This document shows, in pieces, positions 1-11,100 of a stretch of 64,000 nt of DNA (positions are counted from its first letter, which is position 1; every line of letters starts with the position of its first letter). Below the pieces are notes generated by a model, which saw only the letters and a list, made by a program, of their open reading frames with translations, was not told where the DNA came from and did not search any database. Source of the DNA: Phoebastria nigripes (lineage: Eukaryota > Chordata > Aves > Procellariiformes > Diomedeidae); assembly GCA_035582835.1 (NCBI GenBank), contig JAYKAV010000444.1, positions 772,020 through 836,019 of the forward strand, read 5' to 3'. The position numbers and the translations under genes were made by a program.

Positions 1-55
1 GTTGGACTTGATGATCTTAGAGGTCTTTTCCAACCTTAATGATTCTGTGATTCTA
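1..55 (+). repeat. CR1 LINE, 3' terminal fragment (bird type)
   Basis: The first bases match the conserved 3' end of avian CR1 non-LTR retrotransposons: TTGGACTTGATGATCTTAGA, then a GGTC..TTCCAACC block, and finally the octamer ATTCTGTG followed by a degenerate second copy, ATTCTAAT. CR1 elements end in such short octamer repeats instead of poly(A), so the orientation is + and the element's 3' end lies near base 55. The body of the element is outside the window to the left. CR1 copies are typically 5'-truncated and dead. The match is from memory of the family consensus. The TTCCAACC block plus octamer makes it secure. Confidence 0.87.
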
Positions 56-1132
56 ATCTCACCAACTGTTTAGCATCTTCTCCCATAATAAACCAGTTGG
101 TGCAAAATAGTAAATGAGGGGGACGCTGAGTTTTGGGACAGAACACATTCGGTGACTGCTAAAGATTTTATTGCTGGGGAGGGAGAAATTGCTGTTCATG
201 AGAGAAAATCAGGGTCTTAATTAATGGGTGGCACATGCAATGAAAACCTGGCAAGTCTACAGGGGCATACTTGCCACGTCCCTGATGTTCAGAGCTGGCA
301 TANTTATAGCATGTGATGACAGAAGCAGGGGGAGCAACAGGGTCTACTGGATTTGCAAGCCAGCATGGGATGTCCATGCAGTATCGGTGAGCAGAAGTGG
401 AAGACAATGAAAAGTGATCTTGTTATAGTGAGTTTATTTGGCAGACTTTCTCCCTCTCCACCTTTCTCTGATCCACTTCACACTCTCCCTCGACCTTGTC
501 TTAATCTCTCATTTCTCCCAGTCTTGGGTCTCTTGTATCCGTTCTTTCTTCCCATATGAATAATCAGTCAATCAAATGGATAATCTGCTGTAGACAGATC
601 AAAATCTCTCAAGGAAAGCCTAGAAGTGGGAAGCTGAGATGCATAGGAAGCAACCTATCGTCCAGAATACCCTCTGGTCAAGATGTGAAAGAGGCTAACA
701 ACTGCTGAAATATACTTTGCTGCATTTGCTGTGACTGTGTTTAGACACTCCTTCCTCTTGCATGCATTTTCTTGGCTAGTCCCTAGCTTCCTGTATGGTT
801 TCAAGCAGTGGGGATATACACGGTCTCCTTCCATGGGGTGGCTCTGCAAAAGCCAAAGTATGTCCAATCACTCTCCAAACAGTGTGGTGGGAACAGACTT
901 TCTGAAGGATATGTCAACTGTGGCAAAGTAGAATGACTCAGCCATAGTTTTAACCACTAAGCATCGTGTAGCAACATTTTTTCAGACAAGAAAAATGCTA
1001 GAGAGTAAATCAGATGAGTTTTTAAACCACATAGCAGAATGAAAGTGGTGGTTATGATACAAGCTGTTTTATCACCCTAGCAATTTTCCAGTGGTCTCAA
1101 CTATAATTTTAGTAAATCCAGCTGTGGTGTTT
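56..1132. other. Unique non-coding sequence
   Basis: I see no gene, recognisable repeat or RNA here. Open frames are under 80 codons, one of them crosses an unresolved base at 303, and opposite-strand frames overlap them. Pyrimidine-rich sequence lies at about 420-545. Confidence 0.6.
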
Positions 1133-1142
1133 AGTAAAAAAA

Positions 1143-1200
1143 GAGGTTTGGGGTTGGTTTGGGGTTTTTGGTTTGGCTTTTTTAGTTTTTGTTTTCTTTA
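1143..1200 (+). repeat. G/T-rich low-complexity tract
   Basis: The tract consists of T runs broken by groups of two to four G, such as GGTTTGGGGTTGGTTTGGGG at its start. It is simple sequence with no coding potential. The spaced G groups could form a two-layer quadruplex on this strand. Confidence 0.75.
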
Positions 1201-1699
1201 ATTGACTGAGTTTTCACATACTGTAAAAGGTCAGGCATGAATGGGAAAGGTTGATTCATTTCTCTCAGAGCTCTACCTGCCTCTTGAAAAGCTGTATTTT
1301 GTTGCTACTTTGGCCTGAAGTTGGCAATATATCTGTAACAATCTGTATCTTGTGGTCTAAATCAGCCTTATTCCAACATACAGAGGCAGGATTGGCATCT
1401 TTGAACTAGAGACATAAAAAGTAGCAAGGTTGTTCTTTTATATCCCAGAGCATACTTTTTACAAGTCTTCTCTCTAATTGTGGTGAACATGATGGCCACC
1501 CGCCCTTCAAAGTACTCTTACAGGGAGCACATCTTTTTATTTCTGGCTGGGAAATGAGAGGGATGGCCTGGCAGGGAGCAGCATTGCTGGAACTCACCCA
1601 TCCCGGCCATCGGTGGCTCCCAGATGTTTATAAGATCATTTCTGAAGCCATGATAGATAGTCTAAGAATATGAGGGAGGCAAGATCTGCGGGCAGAGTT

Positions 1700-1830
1700 A
1701 ATAGTTTTTATTAGATTGATATTCTTGGAAAAAGACAGGCTTTCAGGCACTCAGCCTGTCTTCATGTCTGAAATTGTGTTCTGCGCAGCCTGCCATGGGC
1801 TGATGGGCTGAGTGCCTGCAAGCTACTCTG
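1700..1830. repeat. Possible old interspersed repeat with nested inverted repeats
   Basis: Two overlapping inverted repeats are present. AAGACAGGCT near 1732-1741 pairs with AGCCTGTCTT near 1752-1761, and CAGGCACTCAGCC at 1744-1756 pairs perfectly with GGCTGAGTGCCTG at 1806-1818. The stretch TTTTTATTAGA ... AGGCTTTCAGGCACTCAG ... TCTTCATGTCTGAAA resembles a widespread reptile/bird repeat with a 'CTTTCGAGC..CTTCTTCAGGTCTG' core. That resemblance is from memory and loose. There is no coding content. Confidence 0.35.
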
Positions 1831-1868
1831 CTTTTTTCCAGCTTTTTTTCTGTTCTTCTAATCAATGC

Positions 1869-1898
1869 TATTACCTTATCCTTTAGGATAAGGTAATA
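1869..1898. other. Perfect 13-bp inverted repeat (hairpin)
   Basis: TATTACCTTATCC (1869-1881) is followed by a TTTA loop (1882-1885) and the exact reverse complement GGATAAGGTAATA (1886-1898). The stem has 13 pairs and no mismatch. There is no following U-run to suggest termination, and it is too short for a microRNA precursor. Its function is unknown. Confidence 0.9.
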
Positions 1899-1899
1899 T

Positions 1900-4800
1900 C
1901 ACTATCGATAGCTGACTTGACTATCAGATAATGTTGAGCCTTCAGCAGGTGGCAGAAGCTAAACTAGTCTGGATTACTTCATCACAAACCTGAAGTGGAA
2001 CAAGTCAGAGGTGGCCCATACTGAAATGGGTGTGAGTGTGTGTTTCTATCCACCTAAGTAAGTCCAGGATTTAGTTCTCACTGTAAGCTCTGCCTATGAT
2101 GATGACCCTGCAGGGAGACAGAAATTGAAATTCAAAGAACGAGGTCATTTAGCAATATGAACCTAGAGAGGTTTGCTAACACAATCCTTAGCTGCCTGCA
2201 TACTTCTTATACATTTTTTTTCCCCTTCCTTGACACTGGACATTGTTTTACAGCAGGTCCGTTAGTAAATTCCTTGCTCAATCATACTGTAGCTGAACAA
2301 TGATGAAGAGTGTTACAGGAGTAATGACTTGAGCATTCTTCTCTTAAAGCTCCTAATAGTTTAATCAACACCTACTAGAAACAACAATATGCATATTGCC
2401 ATGACTTCTTAACTTCTGCATATGAGTATATGAATATCAAAACCAAAGTATACTTGACAAATGCAGATGGTATAATTTTTATTGCCTGTTCTTATTCTAA
2501 TTTTTTTCCCATATGATTTTTTTTTTTCTGAACAACAAAATATAATGAAATTAACTTATATTGCTAATGTCTCTAATTTGGCTCTGCAGCAACCTTGTAG
2601 TGGCAATTGCCAGGTATTTCTGCTTATGGTCAGCCACTCCTCACTCTGGTATATAACCCTTAGGAGGTGAGAAGGATGTTTCCTGGAAGGTATTAGTTTC
2701 CTGGGTTCTTGTTTGTGCCTGTTAAAATGCCTCTCACTAATTATCAAATGAGTCATGCAATCTTGTTGAATTACAGTATATGCACCTGTAAAATGTTCTG
2801 CCAGATAAAACAGATTCTCTCAAGTATAACTGAATGCGTCAATGTCAAAGTCAGCTTTGTCTGTGATGGGGTGAAAAGCTTTACATCATGTGCAACATTT
2901 ATTTAAGTGCATCCGCAGCTTGTCACTAAATTAACCACACCCAGGTGTGATAAAAGTGCCAATCTCAGCACCTGGGTCTCCCTTGGAAACTTGGAACTGG
3001 TCTTCTTAAGGGCAATAAGCTCTGGGAGTTGCTCAGCTGTTCTGGGAGTGATGCCTTTGCCCAGTCATATGCACAGAAGAAGCTGTGGGAGTGATGAGGC
3101 TTCTTTTGGCTTGGTGAGAGAGTGCAGCCAATGTAGGTGCCTTGCAGGTGAGGAGGTCTGTGAAAGGAGCCTGGAAAAGGGCAGTATAACTTAACGGTGA
3201 TATTACAGAGGTGTTTCTCTCTAATGTGGTAAGTTAAAAATCTACTGCTGCATTGCTAAAACAGCCTTCCTTCTGTTTTTAGGGAGGGCAGCAGATGTGG
3301 ACTGAGAACCAAGTCATTTTTTCCAGAGTAAGGGAAACTTGCCATAGAGTACCTGCAAAACTGAGAGTGAAGGTAAGTCAGAGATCCTTTAAAGTGGCTC
3401 ACTTCAGGCACTCAAGATTCCTATCTAAAAAGCCAGTATTATATATAAATGTACTTTGGATTTAGTGTTCATTGGGGGCTATATGCAATCACCCTCTTGA
3501 TGTCTTTTTCTCAGAATATCAGTGATATATGAAGTCTCCTAGGGAAACAATTTTGATCACTATTGCCTGCACTTCTCAGAAGGACCCAGACTATTTTTAT
3601 TTTTCTTGCACCTTTCTGGTTGCTTCTGGTTTATTTTGGTTTAGGCCCTTCCATACTCAGTGCAGAATGCAAAGGACTCTGAAGCCATATGTTTTTAGTT
3701 AAGGTGTGTCCATTTAACGATATATATAAAAAATTTAACAGAAAATTCAGGAAATTCCTGTGCCTGAAAGAAGAAAAAAAAAAGTAGTGGTGAAAAACAA
3801 ACTTATTCTGTGGAACATTCTGATAGTCCCTCAAAAATAAGAGCATCTCTAAAACCTTAAGCTTATGTGTTATTAACAGAAATAAGCTCTGAAAAGTAAG
3901 GTCTCTAATTGAACCTTCATTATCTAACCATGTGAGTATAACATGGTAATTCAGAAAACTGGTGTAGTTGAAGTGAATTACTAATGTTACAGCTGTTTAT
4001 ACCATCAGTGATCTCTCAACTGTGTGGGTTCCTTGATGGCTTCTTTCATCAAGACTTAATCTGTGATTTATAACTCATAGTAATGAGTCAGACTTCTGGT
4101 GGCTTCCACATTGCATCTGGAGGAAGCGTTACTTTGTGAGCTAAAACCGTGGTTATTTACAGCATTAATAAATCCTAAAAGTGACTTAATAATTTTATCT
4201 AGTTTAGCATAGGACTGGGCCTATCTAGTTGCTTCTATGTAGCTTCTCACAGTACATATTAATAAGAGGCAAACTCTCTTGTTAAAAAGAAATTTGACAT
4301 GTCCAGCTTTATATTACTTTTTTTTTGGTTCTAGCTTTATAGAAGGACTTAATCTTTTGTAAGTTTCTATAGAGTCTTACAATTTGTCTAAAAAAAAAAA
4401 ATTAAATTTTATGAAATTTAAGTATTTTTTTTCAATATCACCACTTGGTGTAATTTCTATGAGTCTTGTTTTTAAGCTTTGGGTTAAAGTAATTAAACTT
4501 TACAAAAGTCCTCATTGCAAAAGCAGAGCATCTAGCAGTTTTCATGCTATAAGTATCAGTGCAATTTGCCCTGAAAGACCTCTAGATAAAGACATGGTTT
4601 GGTCTGTTTGCTTATGTTCCTGGGCTGCATACCAGTCTAACAGGCAGGACAAATGAACCCACTTCCTGTCTCCAGCAGCGACTCACTCTGCTGCCTCTGC
4701 TCCTCAATTTCCCGTGTGTAATAAAATGGTAAGAATGACATTTTGCCCTGCTTTGTAAAATATTGTTGGATATCTGACTGCAGGTCTTCTGTATGAGCTG

Positions 4801-6150
4801 AAATTGCTTTCTAATGCTTCATATGTATGTGCATAAGAACAAGCCACTAGCAGTAAAAACAGCTGAATTCTGTAGGATGTAACACATGGAAACTCAAGAG
4901 TCACGCTCTTATGTTTTACTGTTACCTGGTAAAACTTCCACACAAGTCTGAAGAAGTGATGACTGAGTTATCTTCTACTTTAAAACTCCTCAGTAATTCT
5001 GGAAAAGACACAAGTTCATTGGGAGCCCCATGGTAAAAGAAAGAAGCCTGGAACTGCAGAAGTGACAAACATATAGACATTATCAACACAAAATAACTGG
5101 CTTGAAAGACATTAGAACAAATAGGTAGGATCGAGAACTCTAATATTAAGTAATTTTGAAGGAAGTACTCAACAAATTTGCTCTTGCTAACAAGTGCAGG
5201 CCACTTCCAGTCACAGCAACAAAATTGTACTGATGCGTTTAGCCCTTTGATTTTAAAACATGTATGGAGATTGCCAAATGTTGGGCTTGACATGACCACA
5301 TTCTTTTTTTTTGGTGCATGAATGAATAATAGAATAGGAAATGTGAATGTTAAGCCAAGCTCAAAACTACAGCAGGGAAATGAACCATATAGCAGAAAGA
5401 CAATACAAATGAGATCTCTAACAGCTAAATCATTGGCTGGTAAACACAGTTCCTAGTGCTACACTGACCTCCACAGTAACTATGCTTATGTTTCTTCACC
5501 TGGAGTAGAGAGGGCCAGAACAGGGGAGGAAGACTAGGTCCCTTGTACTGATCNCTTACAGTTTCACCTAGATGTCTAATGGGCTGCCAGTAGCACTGCT
5601 GAAACTGTATTTCAGAAAGGCAGAGGCACCTGCTAGAGCAAGTCTTTGCCCTATGTATTTCCTAATCCCCTGTACACAGGGATACTCTTTCACAGAAAGC
5701 CAAAATCTGTGATAGTTGTGCAGTGCATTAAATATGAAGAAATGCCTTGCCAACTCTGGTGCCTGAGGCATGGGTTTCATTAAACATATCATCTTCACAG
5801 TGTGCCTAGCTTCCAATTGTTAATGCTAGTAATTAAGTCACCCAGATTTTTGACCCAGGCTCTCAAGAGAGCCTTGAACTTAGTTGCCCTGGATCTTGAT
5901 CTACTATCGTTTCAGTGTTAGAAGAGAAATCCCCTAATCCCATTTGCTCTAGTATTTGCCTTATCAATAAAAGAAGCAACCGTCTTGTGTGGCCATGAAT
6001 TGGGAATGTGAGATTATGTTAAGTCTGTAAAGCAGGCAATAAGACAACATGCCTCAATGCATATTAGGAGTTTGGATAGCCAAAGCATGCAGAAAAAGTA
6101 TGTAGCGTCTTGTCAAATAACTTTGGTTTGTCCTCAGTGATTCTCTAGTG
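1900..6150. other. Unique non-coding sequence
   Basis: I found no gene or recognisable mobile element. The longest open frame (complement of 4922-5299, 125 codons) reads as no known protein. Small items: an inverted repeat ACCCAGGTG (2939-2947) / CACCTGGGT (2969-2977), short A tracts near 3772 and 4390, and one unresolved base at 5554. Confidence 0.6.
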
Positions 6151-6151
6151 C

Positions 6152-6217
6152 TGTTTTGTTGTTTTTTGGGTTTTTTTTGGTTTGTTTGTTTTTTGTTTTT
6201 TTTTTTTTTTTTTTTTT
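6152..6217 (+). repeat. T-rich low-complexity tract
   Basis: T runs broken by G give way to an uninterrupted run of 22 T (6196-6217). It could be simple sequence, or a worn antisense poly(A)-type tail; no element body was recognised beside it. Confidence 0.8.
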
Positions 6218-6498
6218 CCCAAATGCAATACAGTCGCCTTGGAACCTGAAGTCTAAGTTACAAAATGTAAAGAAGAGCTCAGTATCAAACAGTTGTTGTT
6301 AATCAGACAGCATGAATGTTTTATAACTTTTGAGCTGAATTTTTCTCTCTGCTTGTATGAGACTAACCCTCCTGTGTCCATGAGGTACACATACAACTAA
6401 TTTTTCAGAAGTAGTTGCTGAGCCTCATACACTGTAGCCAGGTATAGTAATTGGCTTGGCCAAAGGAAGGCTTTCTGCATATTCAATCCTCCCCATTT

Positions 6499-6590
6499 AA
6501 AAAAAAAAAAAAAAGCCAATTCAGCTGCAATAGATACACACACACGTATGTGTGTACATAAATAAATGCATGTACATGCACACACAATGC
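6499..6590. repeat. A16 tract and CA/TG microsatellite with palindromes
   Basis: A run of 16 A (6499-6514) is followed by (CA)n that switches to (TG)n around CGTATG, so the block is nearly self-complementary. A perfect 14-bp palindrome, TGCATGTACATGCA, lies at 6567-6580, and a second short CA run follows. It is a compound dinucleotide microsatellite. Confidence 0.8.
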
Positions 6591-6599
6591 ATAATCAGC

Positions 6600-7635
6600 T
6601 CCAGAGAAATCAGTGAGCTCCCCAATAGAACCAGAGAGAAGAAAAAGTGGAAAGTAGGGTACACAAATCTGTGGGGAATTGAGAAGTGTCTGCTTTCTTC
6701 AGTTTCCTGGGAGACATCTTGACATAGAAACAGAAGAGATCCTGGCTCAAGCTAAGGAATGGGTTAGTGGGTGCTGTTTGGAGTGCTTGTTCCCACGCAT
6801 AAACATTCAGAAGTTTTGGGGCTTATTTAACTGTCTGCCACTTCTAAACAGCATCAAGTAGAACTAATTGCTTGTTTATATTTATTTATTTTCCAACAAT
6901 ACAGACCTCACTGGCAAACAACTTCTTTCCTCTCAAAACTGACTTCGTAAGTATGGGTAAAAAATGTCAGAAGTTTGTGGTTTTGTTGTTAGGGGGATTT
7001 TTTTAGGGTTCTGGGAACTGAAATGCAGCCTAAAGCTAAAAATGACACGCCCAAATATGAAGTTTAGATAAAATTGGACATTCTAAAAATACTTGAAGTT
7101 GGTCTCGCTTCTGTTAAGTAAAGTGTAGTTACAAGAAATTCTTGTGTTTGATAACAAACTGAATCCTGACTTCAGTCATGTCCAGTATTAGACTTGGGGG
7201 CAATATCATTTAATCCAGATAAAGTAAAAATGCAACAAACTTTTCTGTACTGAGTTGTGAAAGAAACAAAGAAAATTATATTGATACTGAAAAAAATTGG
7301 GCTTCACCATAGATGAAGGCAGTAGGTTAAGCAGTAACTATTAATGCTGAATGTTTTTAAATCCAGGATCAGGTATTTTTCGTCCTGTCAGTGGAAATTA
7401 CATACCAAGATATCTATATGCATCTTTAAGTGCTTATATGTTTTTAATTACTCTAATGTTATAAAGCTATTCTATTTAAGTAATTTGTCCTAGTTTCACA
7501 AGGACACAGGGTTGTGAGGGTTTGTTTGCTAAGCATGAGCATCCATGTAGTAAGAAAGAAACAGCCTTCTTGGAGATGTTGAATTGACATGGCCCCTTTT
7601 GGTATGAAATTTCAGAAAGGATGCATTAAAAATAA
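6600..7635. other. Unique non-coding sequence
   Basis: AT-rich sequence with no open frame of note. No recognisable gene or repeat until the CR1 relic begins near 7640. Confidence 0.55.
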
Positions 7636-7639
7636 GAAC

Positions 7640-8104
7640 AAGTGCAGAGAACTACAAAATTAATCGGAATACAAGGACATGCTGTATGTTGAAAGATGTC
7701 TACTTGGTCTAAGCTCTCCAAGTGAAGGTTAAGATGTGACTTACAGTAGTCAAGTGTCTTTGTAGGGAAAAATAATAGATAGCTCTTACATTCAGATGGA
7801 AAAGGCATAGAGAAATCCAATGGCAAAAAGTGAAGCTATGTAAATTCAGACTAGAGATAAGGCAGTCTCTTATCAGTAAGGGTTATTCATCACTGGAATA
7901 ACTTACCTAGACATGTAATGGTTTCACCTCCACTTAGAGTATTTAAGGTATGACTGAAGATCTTTCTAAAAGAGGTGCTATAACTCAAACACAAATCATG
8001 GTCTTGAAGCATAAATTATTGGGTGAGGTTCATTGGCCTGTGTTATGTAGGAGGTCAGACTATACTGTCATATCGGTCCCTTTTGGCCTTACTATCTATG
8101 ACTA
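7640..8104 (+). repeat. Ancient amniote CR1 LINE, 3' end
   Basis: This is the 3' part of an old CR1 family known from turtle, crocodile and bird genomes. Signature blocks in order: GGACATGCTGTATG (about 7675), TTATTCATCACTGGAATAAC (about 7885), TTTAAGGTATGACTGAAGAT (about 7943), TTGGGTGAGGTTCATTGGCC (8019), GGAGGTCAGAC (8051), GGTCCCTTTTGGCC (8075), and a terminal CTATCTATGA. The block near 7935-7980 matches the last codons of ORF2 (a -FK..LK.FLK- pattern) but is broken by a stop. The tail is the collapsed CR1 terminal microsatellite. The element is heavily diverged and 5'-truncated, and cannot move. Confidence 0.85.
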
Positions 8105-11100
8105 AGTAGCTGCCAGCAGGATTATGTGGAGGTATAAATCTGTCTTAGATGAATATCCCTATTGAGCTTGATGAATTTTGTATATACGCTTTATGGATCA
8201 GGCAAACAAAAGTGTCCATGAGCACTTGACCGGCACTGCATGTAGGAAAAACTTAGTCTTATGGATTTTCTAAACCCCTCCTGTAGTCAATCCCAATTCC
8301 TTAGAACAGTAATGGTAGGAAAATATCTCTGTTATTATCAGCCTTGTTTGTTTAATTCTACTGAACTACCTAGTGAAATCCTAGTGAGGCTGCTGGCACA
8401 TTTACAGCTATCTGCTAAACTATTGCAGGATGAGAGAATCTGAAGGACAGCTTACGATATCAGTAAAAACACCAGATGTTATATGCAGGCAAATGTAATG
8501 AATTAACTGACAGCAGTTACAATTGATTGTTAGTGTAATAGCCCCAATTTGCAGATACTTTAATAATGGGTAATGCATAAATATCCTTACTGAAATCAAT
8601 TGGGCTATTCACATTGTCTAGTAACTTCCAGGAGCCTGGTTTCTTATGCTATCTAAATAACTAAAAGATCAGACCTCATATAAGCTTGTACAGATTTGCA
8701 TCCCCTTGCCGTATGTTTAACAGCCTATCTCATCAGACTCCCAACACTGGTACAAAAAATTCCAGTACTAGTGGTGATGCTTCTGAAATCAGAGCTCAAT
8801 TGTATCTGTATTCTATTGTAAACAAGGACTATAAGGAATACTGCCTCTTAATGCATGACAGAGCAACAGATTTCNCCATCTAAAGACACAGAGGTCTCTT
8901 TAGTGAAAGAATTGTTGGCCTTGAGTGTGACTTTTTTTTAAAAAGGATCTCAAAGGACACCATGTTCTCTTCAAGGTTAAACTGACATAAGCAAAAAAAA
9001 AAGTCTAGATGAGTTACAGAAAAAAAACTATTGTGCTCTCTGTACAGACTCCTTAAAGGAGCATGCCAGGTTTGACATCATGGAATTCAAAACAAAATCT
9101 GACTCTTATTAACTGTAATTAAAGTATGTTATTTGTGTCAGTTAAGTACATAATGCCCTTAAAAGATCATTATCTTGGGATCTGTCAAGGTTGAACTGTC
9201 TCTATAGCAAAATCTGAGAGCATATTTCAAAACTTATTACATCCCACTGAAAACCCATTAAATCCTAGTAATCCAACACATCCTGATTGTCAAATTCCAC
9301 TTAAAATAGGTATTTATTTCTCTAAAATNATTACAATCTATCCAGCAGGAGTAGCATGCTTTGGTTTAATCTGTGACTAACTTAACTCTGTATTTGAGGC
9401 TACAGAACAGTCTTAGTTTAGTATGTTCCTCTAAGGGTGGATTTAAACAAACTTCCCAAGAAAGCTAGTGTGGCTCCAGCTGTCCCCCCTTAGCAGGGTG
9501 ATGTTAGTGAGTGCTGTGGACCCTGGCAGGGTTTGCTCCCTTTTCTCTGTGGTGCCTGCAAGATGGAACCCAGTGTTGGGCAGTGGAGGAGGCAGGAATG
9601 GGGTTACCACGCTCACCTGCGAAAGCAGAGACAGCAGCAGTTGCCATTCCCAAGGGCATGCTGTGAGCCCTTCTGCTGTGTCATGCATGTAGCAGGTACA
9701 GTCCTTGGTACCTCAGGGCGTGGCTGGGGACAAACAAGGTTCGGAGGCAGGCAGGGCTAGCTTTGTGGCTTGAGGACTGCCTTGGCTGCTGGACATTTGC
9801 ACAGCCTGGATGAGTCCCTGCCAATGCTTGCATTGTGCTCAGATAGTGTTTCTTGACAGGAGAGAGAAACCTGGAGAAACCCAGATGGGCAGCACCAGTA
9901 ACACCACATGTGGGATGAGGTATGATAGTGCCTGACAACAGCATCATGCCTGTGTGTACTCAAGGGTGTGTTTGACCCGTCCTTGTCTTGACTGTTGCAG
10001 GTGTGAGTAGCCTCTAACACGGTTCCCACTGTTACCTGGCTTGGTTTTATAAACAAGGGTAAAATTATTTAGTCCTAAATAAATCCTGGTTCTTCAGGCT
10101 GGTCTGCAATCTAGAGCTCATCTCAATCAAAGCTGAGACCAATTTATATCTATTTAAGGTCAATTCTGAGTGCATTCTTAGCACACTTTTCTTTCACTTC
10201 CTTCAAGAACTGTTGTGAAATTTTCTGTAACTAATTTAAAAGCAATAACTGCATTGCTAGATGGTGTTCAAATGTTCTTGAAAAGCTTAGGAACAGAGAC
10301 CAATTCCTGCAGCAATGTCAGAACATTGGCCAGGGCTTTTTATTGAAAAACACAGTGTATTCTTGGACTGGACTGTGGCATGCTCATTTATTTCACGATG
10401 GAACGTGGCATTTGAGAATGGAGACCAGTGCTGCAAAAGACAGGTTTCCTAATTAACTCTTGTCTCTAAACACTACAGTAGGATCCTAGTCATGGCTTGT
10501 GGCAGTACTCTAACGTGTAGTTCTGTCATGCTAAAGTTGTCTATGGGAACAGCCAGAATTTTTCTTAGTTTTACTGTGGATGAGCCGTCTTGCTGTAGGA
10601 AGGAACTGATCAGTAAGTCTCAAGTCAAGAAGAAGAATGTACAGGTGGCTGTATGTTCTTAAAGTACTCTCGTGGCACTCCCGAAGTTTTCAATGAAAAC
10701 TTTTTTAATAACACACAGTCTCTTTCCTATTTTCTTTTAAAATCCTGGTTAAGCATTGCAAGAATTGTAACAACTTAAAGGACTGAAATTATATTTGAAA
10801 AGCTGGCTAATGTGGATTTGATATCTTTTCATGTAACTAAAATAGTTACCTGCAGATAGTGACAAGTGTTCAGAAATGCAAACCAGATTGAGGCAAACAA
10901 AGCATCTTTGTGGAATTTGAGGTAAATAGAATGACATTTGGCATAAATGAGCTATTTCTAGAAAAAGCAATTTTCAGCCTCTCTTTTTCTAATACCTTTT
11001 TATTAAACTCATTCTTATAGATGGAAATAATCTTTGCATAGTATATAATTATTCTCAGAAGAGATTATATCACAAGTGTATTTAATAATGCTTATTGTTG

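Noticed and set aside
1869..1898. microRNA precursor or transcription terminator
   Set aside because: The stem is only 13 bp with a 4-base loop, far below precursor length. A Rho-independent terminator makes no sense in this genome and lacks the T run.
4922..5299. 125-codon open frame on the - strand
   Set aside because: Low-complexity hydrophobic translation with no motif; AT-rich surroundings without exon signals.
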